From Alteromonas sp. MMG017 (lineage in GTDB: Bacteria > Pseudomonadota > Gammaproteobacteria > Enterobacterales > Alteromonadaceae): a stretch of 64,000 bases of DNA. Below the pieces are notes generated by a model that saw only the letters and a program-made list of their open reading frames with translations, did not search any database and had not been told where the DNA came from. Position numbers and translations under genes: made by a program. How positions within the stretch are numbered: the first letter of the stretch is position 1; each line of letters begins with the position of its first letter. Shown in pieces: positions 16,891-27,525 of this stretch. The DNA lies in contig NZ_JAGJDY010000016.1 in the NCBI RefSeq assembly GCF_018100795.1, positions 1 through 64,000 on the forward strand. Direction: 5' to 3'.

Positions 16891-16987
16891 CCTGTGGCAA
16901 ACCTTTATTAAGGTGTGCAACAAGAACCTTTACTGAGTAGCATGCGTAGTTGTTTTGTAATCCGATTTAAAATGATAAGTAGTTTGT

Positions 16988-17587
16988 ATGAAGTTTAGCC
17001 CGTTACTGAATGAATTAATTCAAGCGTTAACTTGCCTACCAGGGGTAGGGAATAAGAGCGCCCAGCGTATGGCGTTTCACCTTCTGGAGCGCAACCGTAA
17101 GGGCGCGATAGATTTAAGTAATGTGTTGCACAACGCCATGGAGCATATCCATCACTGCAAGCGCTGTAGAACATTTACGGAAGATGAGCTATGCGAAATT
17201 TGTCGTCACCCCGAGCGTGAGGCCAGTGGCTTATTATGTATTGTTGAAAGCCCGCAAGATGTGCTGGCGATTGAGCAAACCCTTAGTTATAAAGGGCAGT
17301 ACTTTGTATTGATGGGGCATTTGTCACCTATCGATGGGGTAGGGCCTGAAGAAATTGGCCTAAATGAATTGGAAACCCGGTTTAGTGCAGGTGGCATTGA
17401 CGAAGTGATCCTTGCCACCAACCCCACCGTGGAAGGTGAAGCCACTGCGCATTATATAGCCCAGCTTTGTGCGGCCCATAACGTTGAAGCGTCTCGTATT
17501 GCCCATGGTGTGCCTGTGGGCGGCGAGCTTGAATATATAGACGGTAACACCCTTACTCACGCCTTTTCTGGTCGCCGCAAACTCTAA
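16988..17587 (+). CDS. recR: Recombination mediator RecR
   Basis: 199 residues, full length. The N-terminal helix-hairpin-helix region ([17 protein letters not shown]) is followed by a four-cysteine zinc site (C57, C60, C69, C72) and a Toprim domain ([16 protein letters not shown]). It acts with RecF and RecO to load RecA at gaps. Normally it directly follows ybaB; here it has its own upstream region. htpG follows after 109 nt. Confidence 0.97.
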   Translation: MKFSPLLNELIQALTCLPGVGNKSAQRMAFHLLERNRKGAIDLSNVLHNAMEHIHHCKRCRTFTEDELCEICRHPEREASGLLCIVESPQDVLAIEQTLSYKGQYFVLMGHLSPIDGVGPEEIGLNELETRFSAGGIDEVILATNPTVEGEATAHYIAQLCAAHNVEASRIAHGVPVGGELEYIDGNTLTHAFSGRRKL

Positions 17588-17696
17588 ATTGCGGCGCTTC
17601 CCCAATAATATTTTTTCTCTTTGCTGTTGAAAACTGCTAGTTCGGCCTTACCTGTTTGAAAGTAACGTGATCCATTCAACGAGGAGATATTGGATT

Positions 17697-19619
17697 ATGG
17701 CTGAAGCAGCCCATAAAGAAACCCACGGTTTTCAGACGGAAGTAAAACAACTTCTACATCTGATGATTCATTCTTTGTATTCAAATAAAGAAATCTTCCT
17801 ACGTGAGCTTGTGTCTAACGCTGCCGATGCAGCAGACAAGCTACGTTTCCGCGCACTAGAAAACGACAGCCTTTATGAAAATGATGGCGACCTAAACGTA
17901 AAAATTAGTGTTGATAAAGAAGCGGGCACGGTAACTATTGCTGATAACGGCATTGGTATGAACCGCGACGAAGTGATAGCCAACTTAGGTACTATCGCAA
18001 AGTCGGGTACAAAAGATTTCTTCAGTAAACTTTCTGGCGACAACGCAAAAGACTCACAACTGATTGGTCAGTTCGGTGTTGGCTTTTACTCAGCATTTAT
18101 CGTTGCTGACAAAGTAACGGTACGCACCCGTGCCGCTGGTGCAGATGCATCACAAGGCGTTGAGTGGATTTCTGAAGGCGAGGGTGAATTTACCTTAGCA
18201 GAAATCAACAAACCAACTCGCGGTACTGAAATTGTATTGCACCTTCGTGAAGACGAAAAAGAATTCGCTGATGATTGGCGTTTACGTTCAATTGTAAGCA
18301 AATACTCAGACCACATTAGTATTCCGGTTAAAATGTGGAAAGAAGAAGTGCCTGAAAGCGAAGGCCCTGATGGCGAGAAGACGCCAGCACAGCCAGGCGA
18401 GTGGGAGCTAGTCAACAAAGCTACTGCTTTATGGACCCGCGAGAAATCAGATATTTCTGATGAAGAATATAAAGAATTCTATAAGCACATATCCCACGAC
18501 TTTGCCGACCCATTTGCATGGGCACATAACAAAGTTGAAGGTAAGACTGAATATACAAGCTTGTTGTACATTCCTTCTAAAGCTCCGTTTGATATGTGGA
18601 ACCGCGACCAAGCGCACGGTTTAAAACTATATGTTCAGCGCGTTTTCATCATGGATGACGCCGAGCAGTTTATGCCTAATTACTTGCGTTTCGTTAAAGG
18701 TCTTCTAGACAGCAACGACTTGCCACTTAATGTGTCTCGTGAAATTCTACAAGACAACAAGGTAACCCAGGCATTGCGTCAAGGTTGTACCAAGCGCGTA
18801 CTTCAAATGCTTGAGAAAATGGCCAAGAACGATGCTGAGAAGTACCAGTCATTCTGGAACGAATTTGGCAACGTGCTGAAAGAAGGCCCTTCTGAAGACC
18901 ATAGTAACCGCGAAAAAATCGCTGGTTTACTTCGCTTCTCATCAACCAATAGTAACTCTGACGCTCAAACCGTGTCGTTGGCAGATTACATTGAACGCAT
19001 GAAAGAAGGCCAAGATAAGATTTACTACGTAACGGCAGACAGCCTACAAGCGGCTAAATCGAGCCCGCACTTAGAAATCTTCCGTAAGAAAGGCATTGAA
19101 GTATTGCTAATGGGTGAGCGCATTGACGAGTGGTTAATGTCGCACTTAAGCGATTTCAACGAAAAGCCGTTTGAATCTATAGCGAAAGCAAACTTAGATT
19201 TAGGCGACCTTGAAGATGAAGATACTAAGAAAGCCCAAGAAGAAGCAGAGAAAGAAGTAGAAGGTATTGTTGAGCGTGCTAAAGCCGCCCTTGGCGATAA
19301 AGTCGTAGACGTTAAGTTTACACACCGTCTAACTGATTCTCCTGCGTGCATTGTTGCTGATGACAACGGCATGACCACACAGATGATGAAGTTGATGCAA
19401 GCTGCAGGTCAGCCTGTGCCTGATGTTAAGTATCTATTCGAACTTAACCCAGAGCATGCTTTGGTTAAAACCCTAGCAGAAACGCAAGACGAAGATTTGT
19501 TTAAGCAATGGGTTGGTGTATTGTTTGACCAAGCTGCATTGTCTGAACAGGGTAGCTTAAAAGACCCTTCAGCGTTTGTGCAAAACTTAAACACTTTACT
19601 AATGAAGTTAGCAAAATAA
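17697..19619 (+). CDS. htpG: Hsp90-family chaperone HtpG
   Basis: 640 residues, close to the family length. The GHKL ATP site is intact ([45 protein letters not shown]). Middle- and C-terminal-domain motifs ([11 protein letters not shown]) follow. Start: ATG giving [16 protein letters not shown], with GAGGAG upstream; a frame open ten codons earlier lacks a site. A strong terminator follows. Confidence 0.97.
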   Translation: MAEAAHKETHGFQTEVKQLLHLMIHSLYSNKEIFLRELVSNAADAADKLRFRALENDSLYENDGDLNVKISVDKEAGTVTIADNGIGMNRDEVIANLGTIAKSGTKDFFSKLSGDNAKDSQLIGQFGVGFYSAFIVADKVTVRTRAAGADASQGVEWISEGEGEFTLAEINKPTRGTEIVLHLREDEKEFADDWRLRSIVSKYSDHISIPVKMWKEEVPESEGPDGEKTPAQPGEWELVNKATALWTREKSDISDEEYKEFYKHISHDFADPFAWAHNKVEGKTEYTSLLYIPSKAPFDMWNRDQAHGLKLYVQRVFIMDDAEQFMPNYLRFVKGLLDSNDLPLNVSREILQDNKVTQALRQGCTKRVLQMLEKMAKNDAEKYQSFWNEFGNVLKEGPSEDHSNREKIAGLLRFSSTNSNSDAQTVSLADYIERMKEGQDKIYYVTADSLQAAKSSPHLEIFRKKGIEVLLMGERIDEWLMSHLSDFNEKPFESIAKANLDLGDLEDEDTKKAQEEAEKEVEGIVERAKAALGDKVVDVKFTHRLTDSPACIVADDNGMTTQMMKLMQAAGQPVPDVKYLFELNPEHALVKTLAETQDEDLFKQWVGVLFDQAALSEQGSLKDPSAFVQNLNTLLMKLAK

Positions 19620-19646
19620 GCTTTAATATTAAAAGTTAATTAATAT

Positions 19647-19671
19647 AAAACGGGCGTAATGCCCGTTTTTT
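19647..19671 (+). terminator. Terminator of htpG
   Basis: A stem AAAACGGGC / GCCCGTTTT with loop GTAAT and six T at the end, 28 nt after the htpG stop. Confidence 0.9.
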
Positions 19672-19916
19672 GTTTCTAGGGTCTTTAAATCTATTTTGCA
19701 CGTTAATCTATGTTATATTTTACCCGTTTAGCTAACTTCATTCGGTACGTTTGAACGTAAGCAGTGAGTTAAGACCAAAGTCGGATTTTATAACGGGCCA
19801 TAAGTAGTATATATATTCATCATAAGTGTTTAGTTTCCCTCTACAGTGGGGCTTATACTTGTCACTGTGGTGCTGAATGTGTAAAGTGCCCCAAGTAAAA
19901 AAGTTCAAAATCATAA

Positions 19917-20576
<660 letters not shown>

Positions 20577-20594
20577 TAAAGCTTGTTGATTTGT

Positions 20595-20619
20595 AAAGGC
20601 CGCAGTAGCGGCCTTTTTT
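20595..20619 (+). terminator. Terminator of adk
   Basis: A stem AAAGGCCGC / GCGGCCTTT with loop AGTA and six T. Confidence 0.9.
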
Positions 20620-20690
20620 GTTACTTGTATGTTATAAGCGAATAGCGTTTAATAATTGCAGAATAACTAATATAAACGTGGAGCTAACTC

Positions 20691-21086
20691 ATGGTATTAC
20701 CTATAACGGCGTTTTATGCCAGTCTGTTGGGGATTTGCTACTTATACTTATCATTTCTAGTGGTAGGCGTTCGTAGAAAAAATCAAATTAGCTTGGGTGA
20801 TGGTGGCAACGAAGATCTAAAAAGGCTCAGTCGCGCTCATGGCAACTTTAGTGAATATGTCCCTATTACCTTAATTATGATTGCGTGTTTTGAAGCGAAT
20901 ACGGGGCAAGGTTGGGCGGTACATCTACTAGCATCTTCACTGTTATTCGGGCGTATTTTCCATGCTTACGGATTAAGACATCATAGTGGGGCAAGTTGGC
21001 AACGTATCGCAGGTATGTTACTGACCTTTTTAGCCATGTTAGTAGCAGCTATTGCTAACTTAATGCTAATTCACTTTGGATTGTGA
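20691..21086 (+). CDS. MAPEG-family membrane protein
   Basis: 131 residues with four predicted membrane helices. RAHGNFSEYVPI (about 49-60) and the later GRIFHAYGL are typical of the MAPEG (glutathione-dependent membrane enzyme) family, nearest the bacterial YecN-like group. A substrate cannot be assigned. Single gene, convergent with the TonB receptor. Confidence 0.85.
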   Translation: MVLPITAFYASLLGICYLYLSFLVVGVRRKNQISLGDGGNEDLKRLSRAHGNFSEYVPITLIMIACFEANTGQGWAVHLLASSLLFGRIFHAYGLRHHSGASWQRIAGMLLTFLAMLVAAIANLMLIHFGL

Positions 21087-21110
21087 TTGCCTGACATTCA
21101 GGCAATCACA
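21082..21110. terminator. 13-bp perfect hairpin between convergent genes
   Basis: TGTGATTGCCTGA / TCAGGCAATCACA with loop CAT. It starts within the last codons of the MAPEG gene. No T run follows on either strand, so it may act as a transcript-end stabiliser or a rho-dependent end rather than a classical terminator. Confidence 0.55.
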
Positions 21111-21124
21111 GTTAGCGCTAGCGT

Positions 21125-23713
21125 TTAGAACCTAAACGTTGCTTTGGTATATACGAAGCGGCCGCGTGGATTGTGGATACTACCCACGTACCCGTAAAGG
21201 TCGCTATCGCCATTCCCTATAGCAAAGGGTGGTTCTTCATCTAATACGTTGTTTACGCCAAGTACAAGTCGAATAGTGTCGGTCACGTTATAGCCACCTT
21301 GAATATCCACTAGCATTTGTGAGTCGACCATACGAGATGTGTTTTCTTCAAAATCTAACACGCCGTCGAAGTCGATATCGGGTGTATCTTCAAACTCACC
21401 CACAAAACTAATATTCAAATTAGCGTCGAACGCCCCTTTGCTCCACGTAGTGCCAAACAACCAGCGATGCTCAGGATAACCATATTCGCCCGTGTAATCT
21501 AAGCCGTCTTTTTCAAATTCGGTAAGGTAAGACCAATCAAGATTGAATTTAACGTCGCCATAGTCGTTAAGCGAAATCATGTAGTTTGCACTTAAATCGA
21601 TACCCGCAGCTTCTTGTGAAGACACGTTTTGATAAGTATTAAATATCTTTTGGATAACCCCTAAGCTAGCGCCGCCTTGTGGATTTAAACGTACACAAAT
21701 TTCGCTGTCTTGATTATTACACTCAGTGTCGTATACCAATCCAAATTGCTGCTCATCAATCTTGTTGTCTTGGGTGATACTCCAAATATCAACACTTAAG
21801 CCAAGCGCTTGCGTTGGGGCCCAAATTGCGCCCACATTCCACGATTCAGACTCTTCCGCTTCCAAATCTGGGTTACCTGCAAATTCAATATTGTAATCTA
21901 GCGATTCACAATCTAAACCTGTTGCTTCACAGCGGTATCTATCCACAAAGAATACACTCTTTTGTGAAGGACCCAAACCTACTTGTGCCAATGACGGCGC
22001 TCTAAATCCTTGTGCCCACGAGGCACGAAGGGTGACTTCATCGCTAGGCGCCCAACGCAAAGCAACTTTCGGGTTAGTGGTGTTACCAAAGTCACTGTAG
22101 TCGTCGTAACGACCCGCCAGTTGAAGCTCTAGTTGATCAGAGATAGGAATTGATAATTCCAGATAGGCGGCATATTGATCGCGCTCTGCGTTAGCAGAAA
22201 CAGATTCAGTACCAAAAATTAGTCCTTGCTGGAATTGGATATCTGGAATATCTGATACTTGCTCTTCGCGATATTCTATCCCTGCAGCCATCATGACCAT
22301 TTCATCACCTAACGCAAATGCTTCGCCAGTAATGTGAGCATCAAAGCTTGTCATGCGAGATTCACCTCGGCGAACCAAGCTTGTGGTGATGGCATCAATT
22401 ACCTCAGGTGAATTAGTTACACCACCAAAAGGATTGTAGTTACCTAGGTCAATCTGTTCCTGTAGCCAATCTACGCGAACCCAACCTTGCGATTGGTCAC
22501 CGCTTTGCTCCGATCGACTTCTGCCTTTTTGTACAGACGCTTCCCAGTCGTAGTCAGAAATTTGGCCTCGTAAGCCTGCCACAAACCGAAGGGTATCTGT
22601 TTCTATATCCCAACGTCTTGCGCCAGCATCAACGGGGCGGTATCGGCCAATATCAATATCTTGCCCGAAAGGGTTATCAGGATGGGAGCCAGGTACGGTT
22701 AAGCCAGCATCTTCATCAAGTGGCGTGGCTGCACCGCCAGCTTCAGAGGTATTGTGCTGTACGGCAACTTCCATAAACGCGGTAACGTCTGATGAAATTT
22801 TGTAATCGAATTGGCCAATAAAACCTACGCGCTCCGATTCAGGAATAGTGAGTCCGTATGGACCATAGTCAAACAAACAACTTCCTGATGCTGTTGCGCT
22901 ATCAGCTGGGCAGTCGGGATCGATGGTTTTAACACCATCAACATAGAAGTAACCGGGATACCCGCGAGAAGAACGAAAATCCATTCCGCCATAAGGCGAT
23001 TGATTCGCCGTGCCAAACCGCCCCATTTCATCCGCGCCCAACCGGCTGTTGTTAAAGTAATCGAGAATGACTGTAGCGCTGCTTTTTTCACTTTGGCTGC
23101 CCCACAGCATATTCGCTGTAGTTTCACCGTAGCTTGGCCCTGTGGTACCGCCATAGCCTACGTTTACTTCTAAACCATCATAGTCTTTCTTTAAAATAAC
23201 ATTCACTACACCGGCTACGGCATCTGAACCGTAAATAGCTGACGCGCCATCTTTTAAGATATCTATACGCTCAATGGCCGATACCGGAATAGCGTTAATA
23301 TCGACAAATGAGTTAGTAATACTTTCTGCAAATGCACTGATGGCAACACGTCGGCCATTAATGAGAACTAAGGTGGCATCTGGGCCCATACCTCTAAGGG
23401 ACACAGAGGCCGCACCATTTGCGGTGGAGTCTTGGCTATTGTTGCGCGTTGAGAAAGTTCCTGCGCCGGTAGCCGGCATACGTTCTAGCAATTGTTGGAG
23501 GTTTTCATAGCCCATGCCTTTTATCATGGTGGCATCTATCGATTGAATAGGTGAGGGGCCTTCAATGTCGGTTCGTTTGATACGAGAGCCTGTTACCGCA
23601 ATTCGTTCTACTCCCTCAGCTTTTTCTTCTACTTCTTGAGCTTGTGAGGTGGAGATAGACGAGAGTCCAGCCAGTGCGAGTGTGAGCGCACTAAGTTTAA
23701 CGCCATGTTTCAT
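21125..23713 (-). CDS. TonB-dependent outer-membrane receptor
   Basis: 862 residues. Signal peptide (ends ISTSQA, about 25), then a TonB-box-like ERIAVTGSRIKR, the plug (EGPSPIQSIDATMIKGMGYEN, VSLRGMGPDATLVLINGRR, IPVSAIERIDILKDGASAIYGSDAVAGVVNVI) and a beta-barrel ending in a terminal phenylalanine (YTKATFRF). It belongs to the large marine subgroup whose plug begins TGSRI(K/R)RTD. These use TonB energy to import siderophores, vitamins, peptides or glycans; no neighbour reveals the ligand. Alone, divergent from nothing close. Confidence 0.93.
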   Translation of the reverse strand: MKHGVKLSALTLALAGLSSISTSQAQEVEEKAEGVERIAVTGSRIKRTDIEGPSPIQSIDATMIKGMGYENLQQLLERMPATGAGTFSTRNNSQDSTANGAASVSLRGMGPDATLVLINGRRVAISAFAESITNSFVDINAIPVSAIERIDILKDGASAIYGSDAVAGVVNVILKKDYDGLEVNVGYGGTTGPSYGETTANMLWGSQSEKSSATVILDYFNNSRLGADEMGRFGTANQSPYGGMDFRSSRGYPGYFYVDGVKTIDPDCPADSATASGSCLFDYGPYGLTIPESERVGFIGQFDYKISSDVTAFMEVAVQHNTSEAGGAATPLDEDAGLTVPGSHPDNPFGQDIDIGRYRPVDAGARRWDIETDTLRFVAGLRGQISDYDWEASVQKGRSRSEQSGDQSQGWVRVDWLQEQIDLGNYNPFGGVTNSPEVIDAITTSLVRRGESRMTSFDAHITGEAFALGDEMVMMAAGIEYREEQVSDIPDIQFQQGLIFGTESVSANAERDQYAAYLELSIPISDQLELQLAGRYDDYSDFGNTTNPKVALRWAPSDEVTLRASWAQGFRAPSLAQVGLGPSQKSVFFVDRYRCEATGLDCESLDYNIEFAGNPDLEAEESESWNVGAIWAPTQALGLSVDIWSITQDNKIDEQQFGLVYDTECNNQDSEICVRLNPQGGASLGVIQKIFNTYQNVSSQEAAGIDLSANYMISLNDYGDVKFNLDWSYLTEFEKDGLDYTGEYGYPEHRWLFGTTWSKGAFDANLNISFVGEFEDTPDIDFDGVLDFEENTSRMVDSQMLVDIQGGYNVTDTIRLVLGVNNVLDEEPPFAIGNGDSDLYGYVGSIHNPRGRFVYTKATFRF

Positions 23714-23937
23714 TGTGATTTCCTTATGGTTCCATTTTACTTGTTGTTTATTATTTCAGTAACGCGGATGGTTACTAATCAATCAATAGCATTAACGTGG
23801 GTAAAGTAGCAAGTTGCCAAGCTATTGTTTTTGATAAGAGTTAGTTACAAATTGTGTACAAATGGAAAATGGGGATAGACTGGAAGTGCTGAGACTTGTC
23901 GCTAACGTATAACTAATGCCGTGTAGGGGAAAGAGGC

Positions 23938-23965
23938 AAGGCATATCCTATTAAGAATATGCCTT
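23938..23965. terminator. Hairpin downstream of lepB
   Basis: A 9-bp stem AAGGCATAT / ATATGCCTT just beyond the minus-strand lepB stop. There is no following T run, so it is a weak terminator call. Confidence 0.4.
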
Positions 23966-23976
23966 TCATATTGATA

Positions 23977-24618
23977 TTACTGAAGGGCAAGTAAAGAACG
24001 CTCTCCCCTTGGTAAATAGTAATTTTCTTTATCTAACGAAAAAGCCACGCGGGTTGCCTGACCTTGAATTTCTTCTACGGGAATAAAACCGTAGTATCGT
24101 GAATCCACACTGTTATTTCGGTTATCGCCCATTACCAATACATGCTTTTCAGGTACAACAACGTCATTAAATGACGAGCGCGCTCCTTTAACCGGTAATA
24201 GCTGAATAGTGCGCTGACTATCACCCATATTTTCTTGGAATACATAGTTTTCGCGCCTGTGTATTACAGCGTGCTCGCCATTCACGGTTAGGTTGTTGTG
24301 ACTTAAGCTAACCGTGTCACCCGCAATGGCGACAACACGTTTAACTAACCGCGTATCGGCGGCACTGCTTTGAATAACCACAATATCACCACGGGCGATG
24401 TCGCCCGTTTGGGCAAGCACCACATTAGTAAACGGCAGTTCAAAGGTGTAAGCACTTTTATCTACCACAATGCGATCACCGACTTGAATGGTGGGTTCCA
24501 TGGAACCGGTCGGTACATGATAGTAATCCGCCACGCTACTTCTAAATGAAAACATCAGTACAACAAATAGAATGAACGGTAAGTTTCTTTTAATAAACGA
24601 GCCAGCTTGTTGCTTCAT
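23977..24618 (-). CDS. lepB: Signal peptidase I
   Basis: 213 residues. One N-terminal membrane helix (LPFILFVVLMFSFRSSVADYY), then the catalytic serine in VPTGSMEPT, the catalytic lysine in RLVKRVVAIAGD and the MGDNRNNSVDSRYYG box. It cleaves signal peptides on the periplasmic side. At 213 residues with one visible helix it is much shorter than E. coli LepB (324) and lacks the lepA neighbour, so it is probably an accessory signal peptidase. TAGGA sits 6 nt before the chosen ATG; a TTG five codons upstream is less likely. Confidence 0.93.
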   Translation of the reverse strand: MKQQAGSFIKRNLPFILFVVLMFSFRSSVADYYHVPTGSMEPTIQVGDRIVVDKSAYTFELPFTNVVLAQTGDIARGDIVVIQSSAADTRLVKRVVAIAGDTVSLSHNNLTVNGEHAVIHRRENYVFQENMGDSQRTIQLLPVKGARSSFNDVVVPEKHVLVMGDNRNNSVDSRYYGFIPVEEIQGQATRVAFSLDKENYYLPRGERSLLALQ

Positions 24619-24935
24619 TTTTATTCCTAACAATAGGTGGTTAGTATGGTGCAGTTATAACCGCTTCTAAAAGTTCTATAAGTGTAGAAAACGTGAACTG
24701 AAAACAGTTCATAGTGAAAGTGTTTCAAGATGTGTGGAGTTTGTAAGGTCGCCTATTAGACAACATGTGGCGTAGGCAATTCACGTACATAACGTGAGTA
24801 TGCAAACAAACCATGTTAATAGGATCTGGTTATTGGGCATACCTAATCATCCTAGTTCTCATATAACCAGATCTTTATATTGTTCTAGTGCCAGACGCAA
24901 ATTTTAAAGAGGCATTTTATGTTGCCTCTTTCGCA
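24619..24935. other. Intergenic region with inverted repeats
   Basis: 317 nt between two minus-strand genes. It contains an 11-bp inverted repeat, GATCTGGTTAT (24823-24833) with ATAACCAGATC (24863-24873), around a 29-nt loop, and a shorter TCACGT/ACGTGA pair (24781-24797). It must also hold the lepB promoter. No reading frame of interest is seen. Confidence 0.5.
24906..24931. terminator. Hairpin downstream of the metallo-hydrolase gene
   Basis: A 9-bp stem AAAGAGGCA / TGCCTCTTT with an 8-nt loop, beginning 5 nt past the minus-strand stop. The T run is limited to the stem end. Confidence 0.5.
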
Positions 24936-25883
24936 CTATTTAAATGATGACAGCTTCTTTTTAACGTTATTTCGTAACTCATTATCGATATATTCATTAA
25001 ACGCTTTATTGCCCGTTACGATTGGGTTTGATTGATTAAACTCACGATTTTTCAATGCATTCATTTTTTCTATTAAGTTATTTGAAAATGGGTGGTTTGA
25101 AATACTTGCATCAACTCCCTTCTTATTCGCTATTTTTTGGAAGTAGTTTAAAGAATGCAAATAATTTTGATTTTCTTCTTTCGTATCGGGTAATCCTGTA
25201 CCGCCCCACAGTGCGACCAAGTGAGGTTCGCCGTTATCTGTAACCGGTATTAATAAAGATAATCCCCCTGGGGTGTGCCCTGGTGTGGCAAGTACCGTTA
25301 TATTTGCGTTACCTAACCCGATGGTCTCACCATCGGTTACTTGGCTGTATGTGTCTGGTAATGGTATTTCTGTAGAAAAATTACCGAAAGGGTCTGTCAG
25401 AACAGGGGCATTTGGATCGTGGATATAGCTCCATTCATCTTTACCCATTAAAATTGTAGCGCCATATTTTGCTTCAAAATAATGAGCACCACCATAGTGG
25501 TCGCTGTGACCATGAGTCACTATCACGGATTTGATATCTTCAGGGTCTAAGCCTAATTTTTTAAGACCTGGAACAATGACATGTTCGGCGTCGTGAGGAG
25601 TCCACATAGTATCAATTAAGATAATACCTTCTGGCGTGGTGACAACAAAGCTACCTACACTGACGTAACCTACAAAATAAAGATTATCAAACAGCTGAGT
25701 TGGTTCGAGAATGCTTGTATCAAACAAATCGCCAGAGGTAAGTGATGTCGGTAGTTTATCTAATCGCGTTTCAATTTCCTTGTCACTCAACCCCTTAACA
25801 TTGCCTTCGTTTGATGCTGTGCAACCGGCCAATAAATAAATTAATACTGTGATAGAGGAAAAGCCTCTCAGCATTTTCTTCAT
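24936..25883 (-). CDS. Metallo-beta-lactamase-fold lipoprotein, B3-like
   Basis: 315 residues. A lipobox (LLAGC, Cys about 21) predicts a lipoprotein. The zinc motifs of the metallo-beta-lactamase fold are complete: VTHGHSDHYGG, ATPGHTPGG and SNHPF, the last in the position of the third site-2 ligand. Motif spacing and the NLYFVGYVSVGSFVVTTPEGIILIDT opening resemble subclass B3 and related environmental hydrolases. Whether it hydrolyses beta-lactams is unknown; many such proteins are lactonases or have other substrates. A good ribosome site (GAGGAGAA) precedes the ATG. Confidence 0.85.
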   Translation of the reverse strand: MKKMLRGFSSITVLIYLLAGCTASNEGNVKGLSDKEIETRLDKLPTSLTSGDLFDTSILEPTQLFDNLYFVGYVSVGSFVVTTPEGIILIDTMWTPHDAEHVIVPGLKKLGLDPEDIKSVIVTHGHSDHYGGAHYFEAKYGATILMGKDEWSYIHDPNAPVLTDPFGNFSTEIPLPDTYSQVTDGETIGLGNANITVLATPGHTPGGLSLLIPVTDNGEPHLVALWGGTGLPDTKEENQNYLHSLNYFQKIANKKGVDASISNHPFSNNLIEKMNALKNREFNQSNPIVTGNKAFNEYIDNELRNNVKKKLSSFK

Positions 25884-26120
25884 ATATTTCTCCTCAATAA
25901 ATTAGTCCTATCGAAACTTTATACGACAAATTTCACTGTTGGCTTACATTCAATAATTAAAAGCGGCCTGTGAACTTATAATTGTTAATGATGGATTTTC
26001 CAGCACAACATAAGCTTGGGGAACTATTTCTTTAAACAATAGTGAATTGCATTTTTGAACGTACGCCATAACGACAGTCATCGTCATGCATGAAAAATAA
26101 TGTGTGGAACGTCATTTACG

Positions 26121-26570
26121 TTATTTAATTTCAAGCTCCATCACAACACCATCCTCGTCGTCTTCCTCGGTTACGACAAAGCCGAACTGTGAATAGAACT
26201 TTCGCATCGCATGGTGTCCTGGCATATAGAGAATTGTTATTTTTTTACATTCAGGAATGGCGCTCATTTCCTTTATAACTTGTTCGGTCGCGACTCTTCC
26301 AATGCCTTGCCCCTGATGTTTGACGTCAACCATGAATTGCGCAATATAAAACTCGTCAGGTAGGTTTTCTTCTAACTCCTGATAATATTGGATAAAACCT
26401 ACGGCCTCATCACCTCGATAAATGGCTCTATTCACGTAATGGGGATAGAAACTTGATTCGGCGATAGATTCCGAATTTAACGCTACATAGTTTTCTTGTT
26501 CTTCAGTAATTTCTAAATGAATGATATCCAGCCAATTGTCTTTAGTGACTTCCCGTAAACTAATGTCCAT
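26121..26570 (-). CDS. GNAT-family N-acetyltransferase
   Basis: 149 residues from the MDISLREVT start. The acetyl-CoA loop is QGQGIGRVATE (about 95-105), preceded by the beta-4 strand FYIAQFMVDVKH. The opening LREVTKDNWLDIIHL resembles the spermidine/BltD-like group. The frame opens 11 codons earlier without better support. Substrate unknown. No operon partner. Confidence 0.85.
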   Translation of the reverse strand: MDISLREVTKDNWLDIIHLEITEEQENYVALNSESIAESSFYPHYVNRAIYRGDEAVGFIQYYQELEENLPDEFYIAQFMVDVKHQGQGIGRVATEQVIKEMSAIPECKKITILYMPGHHAMRKFYSQFGFVVTEEDDEDGVVMELEIK

Positions 26571-26626
26571 ATAAATCTCAGTGCTTCCGAAAAGAGATAA
26601 CAACGTTTAGGCGTAATAATAAAAAG

Positions 26627-26642
26627 CAACACGGCGAGGGGA
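26627..26642 (+). repeat. Left copy of a 16-bp direct repeat flanking the regulon block
   Basis: CAACACGGCGAGGGGA, identical to 38543-38558 and in the same orientation. The two copies bracket the 11.9-kb block from the response regulator to the TPR gene. No integrase or transposase is visible inside. Confidence 0.75.
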
Positions 26643-26796
26643 GAAAAATAGATGATGAGAAGTAAGCTGTTCATTTTTCTATGCAAGGGTATTGCTGTTT
26701 TAGGTAATGGCAACCATGGCTTTATTTCTCGTGTATTTACTCAAGTTTCACACCGAACGTTGATTGTCTTATACTTCGAGCTTGATTATAAAAAAG

Positions 26797-26813
26797 CTTA
26801 AGGTTTTCTTAAT
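26797..26813 (+). promoter_or_regulatory. PmrA/QseB-like box upstream of the two-component operon
   Basis: CTTAAG GTTTT CTTAAT, two half sites 11 bp apart, ending 45 nt before the response-regulator ATG. It has the form of the direct-repeat operator of PmrA/QseB-family regulators. It suggests autoregulation, since the gene it precedes encodes such a regulator. Confidence 0.75.
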
Positions 26814-26858
26814 ATTGCTAATGTACCCTTAAATTTATTAGCTAATTATAGGAATGAT

Positions 26859-27524
26859 ATGCGCATACTGTTAGTAGAAGACGATAGGCCATTGTCCAGT
26901 GCGCTTAAGGTTTCATTGAGTAAAGCAAACTACGTCGTAGACTGTGTCTTCGATGGTGCTAGCGCATTGAACACATTTAAGATGTCGCAAAACGACATTG
27001 TCATTCTCGACCTAGGTCTACCAGATCAAGATGGATTGAACGTGCTTAAGCGTATTCGCAAAACCAACCCAGTACTGCCAGTCTTAATTCTTACAGCAAG
27101 AGACAAAACTACCGACAAAATCTCTGGGCTAGATGCGGGTGCAGATGATTACCTCCCAAAACCCTTTGAAATTGATGAGTTACTAGCACGCCTGCGGGTG
27201 TTGGAGCGTAGGCTAGGTACTGCATCCCAAAGTGTGATCACTGTAAAGAACGTCAGTCTTGATACCGCGCACCATACACTGACTATTGAGGGAGATAAGG
27301 TGCATCTTCCTCGAAGAGAGCTTATGCTTTTGAAGGCGCTAATTGAAAACGCTGGGCGTATACTGAGTAAGCATCAGCTTGAGAGTAAGCTCTATGAGTG
27401 GGGGGAGGAAGTAGCAAGTAACACGATAGAAGTCCACATCAGTCATTTGAGAAAAAAGATGCCAGAAAACTTTATTCGAACAATTAGAGGCGTGGGGTAT
27501 TGCATATCCAACTCTGGAGAATAA
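26859..27524 (+). CDS. OmpR-family response regulator, PmrA/QseB-like
   Basis: 221 residues. Receiver domain with acidic pocket (LLVEDDR), phosphoacceptor D51 (VILDLGLPDQDG), T/A (LILTAR) and K switch (LPKPF). A winged-helix output domain follows (about 125-221), with LYEWGEEVASNTIEVHISHLRKK, the recognition-helix region characteristic of the PmrA/QseB/BasR subfamily. The kinase gene follows after 1 nt. The box upstream, with two more in front of nearby operons, gives a likely local regulon. PmrA versus QseB identity cannot be settled by eye. Confidence 0.93.
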   Translation: MRILLVEDDRPLSSALKVSLSKANYVVDCVFDGASALNTFKMSQNDIVILDLGLPDQDGLNVLKRIRKTNPVLPVLILTARDKTTDKISGLDAGADDYLPKPFEIDELLARLRVLERRLGTASQSVITVKNVSLDTAHHTLTIEGDKVHLPRRELMLLKALIENAGRILSKHQLESKLYEWGEEVASNTIEVHISHLRKKMPENFIRTIRGVGYCISNSGE

Positions 27525-27525
27525 C

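Noticed and set aside
26627-26642. The 16-bp repeats as integron attC sites
   Set aside because: The flanks lack the RYYYAAC/GTTRRRY core pair and a foldable imperfect palindrome, and no integrase gene is present.
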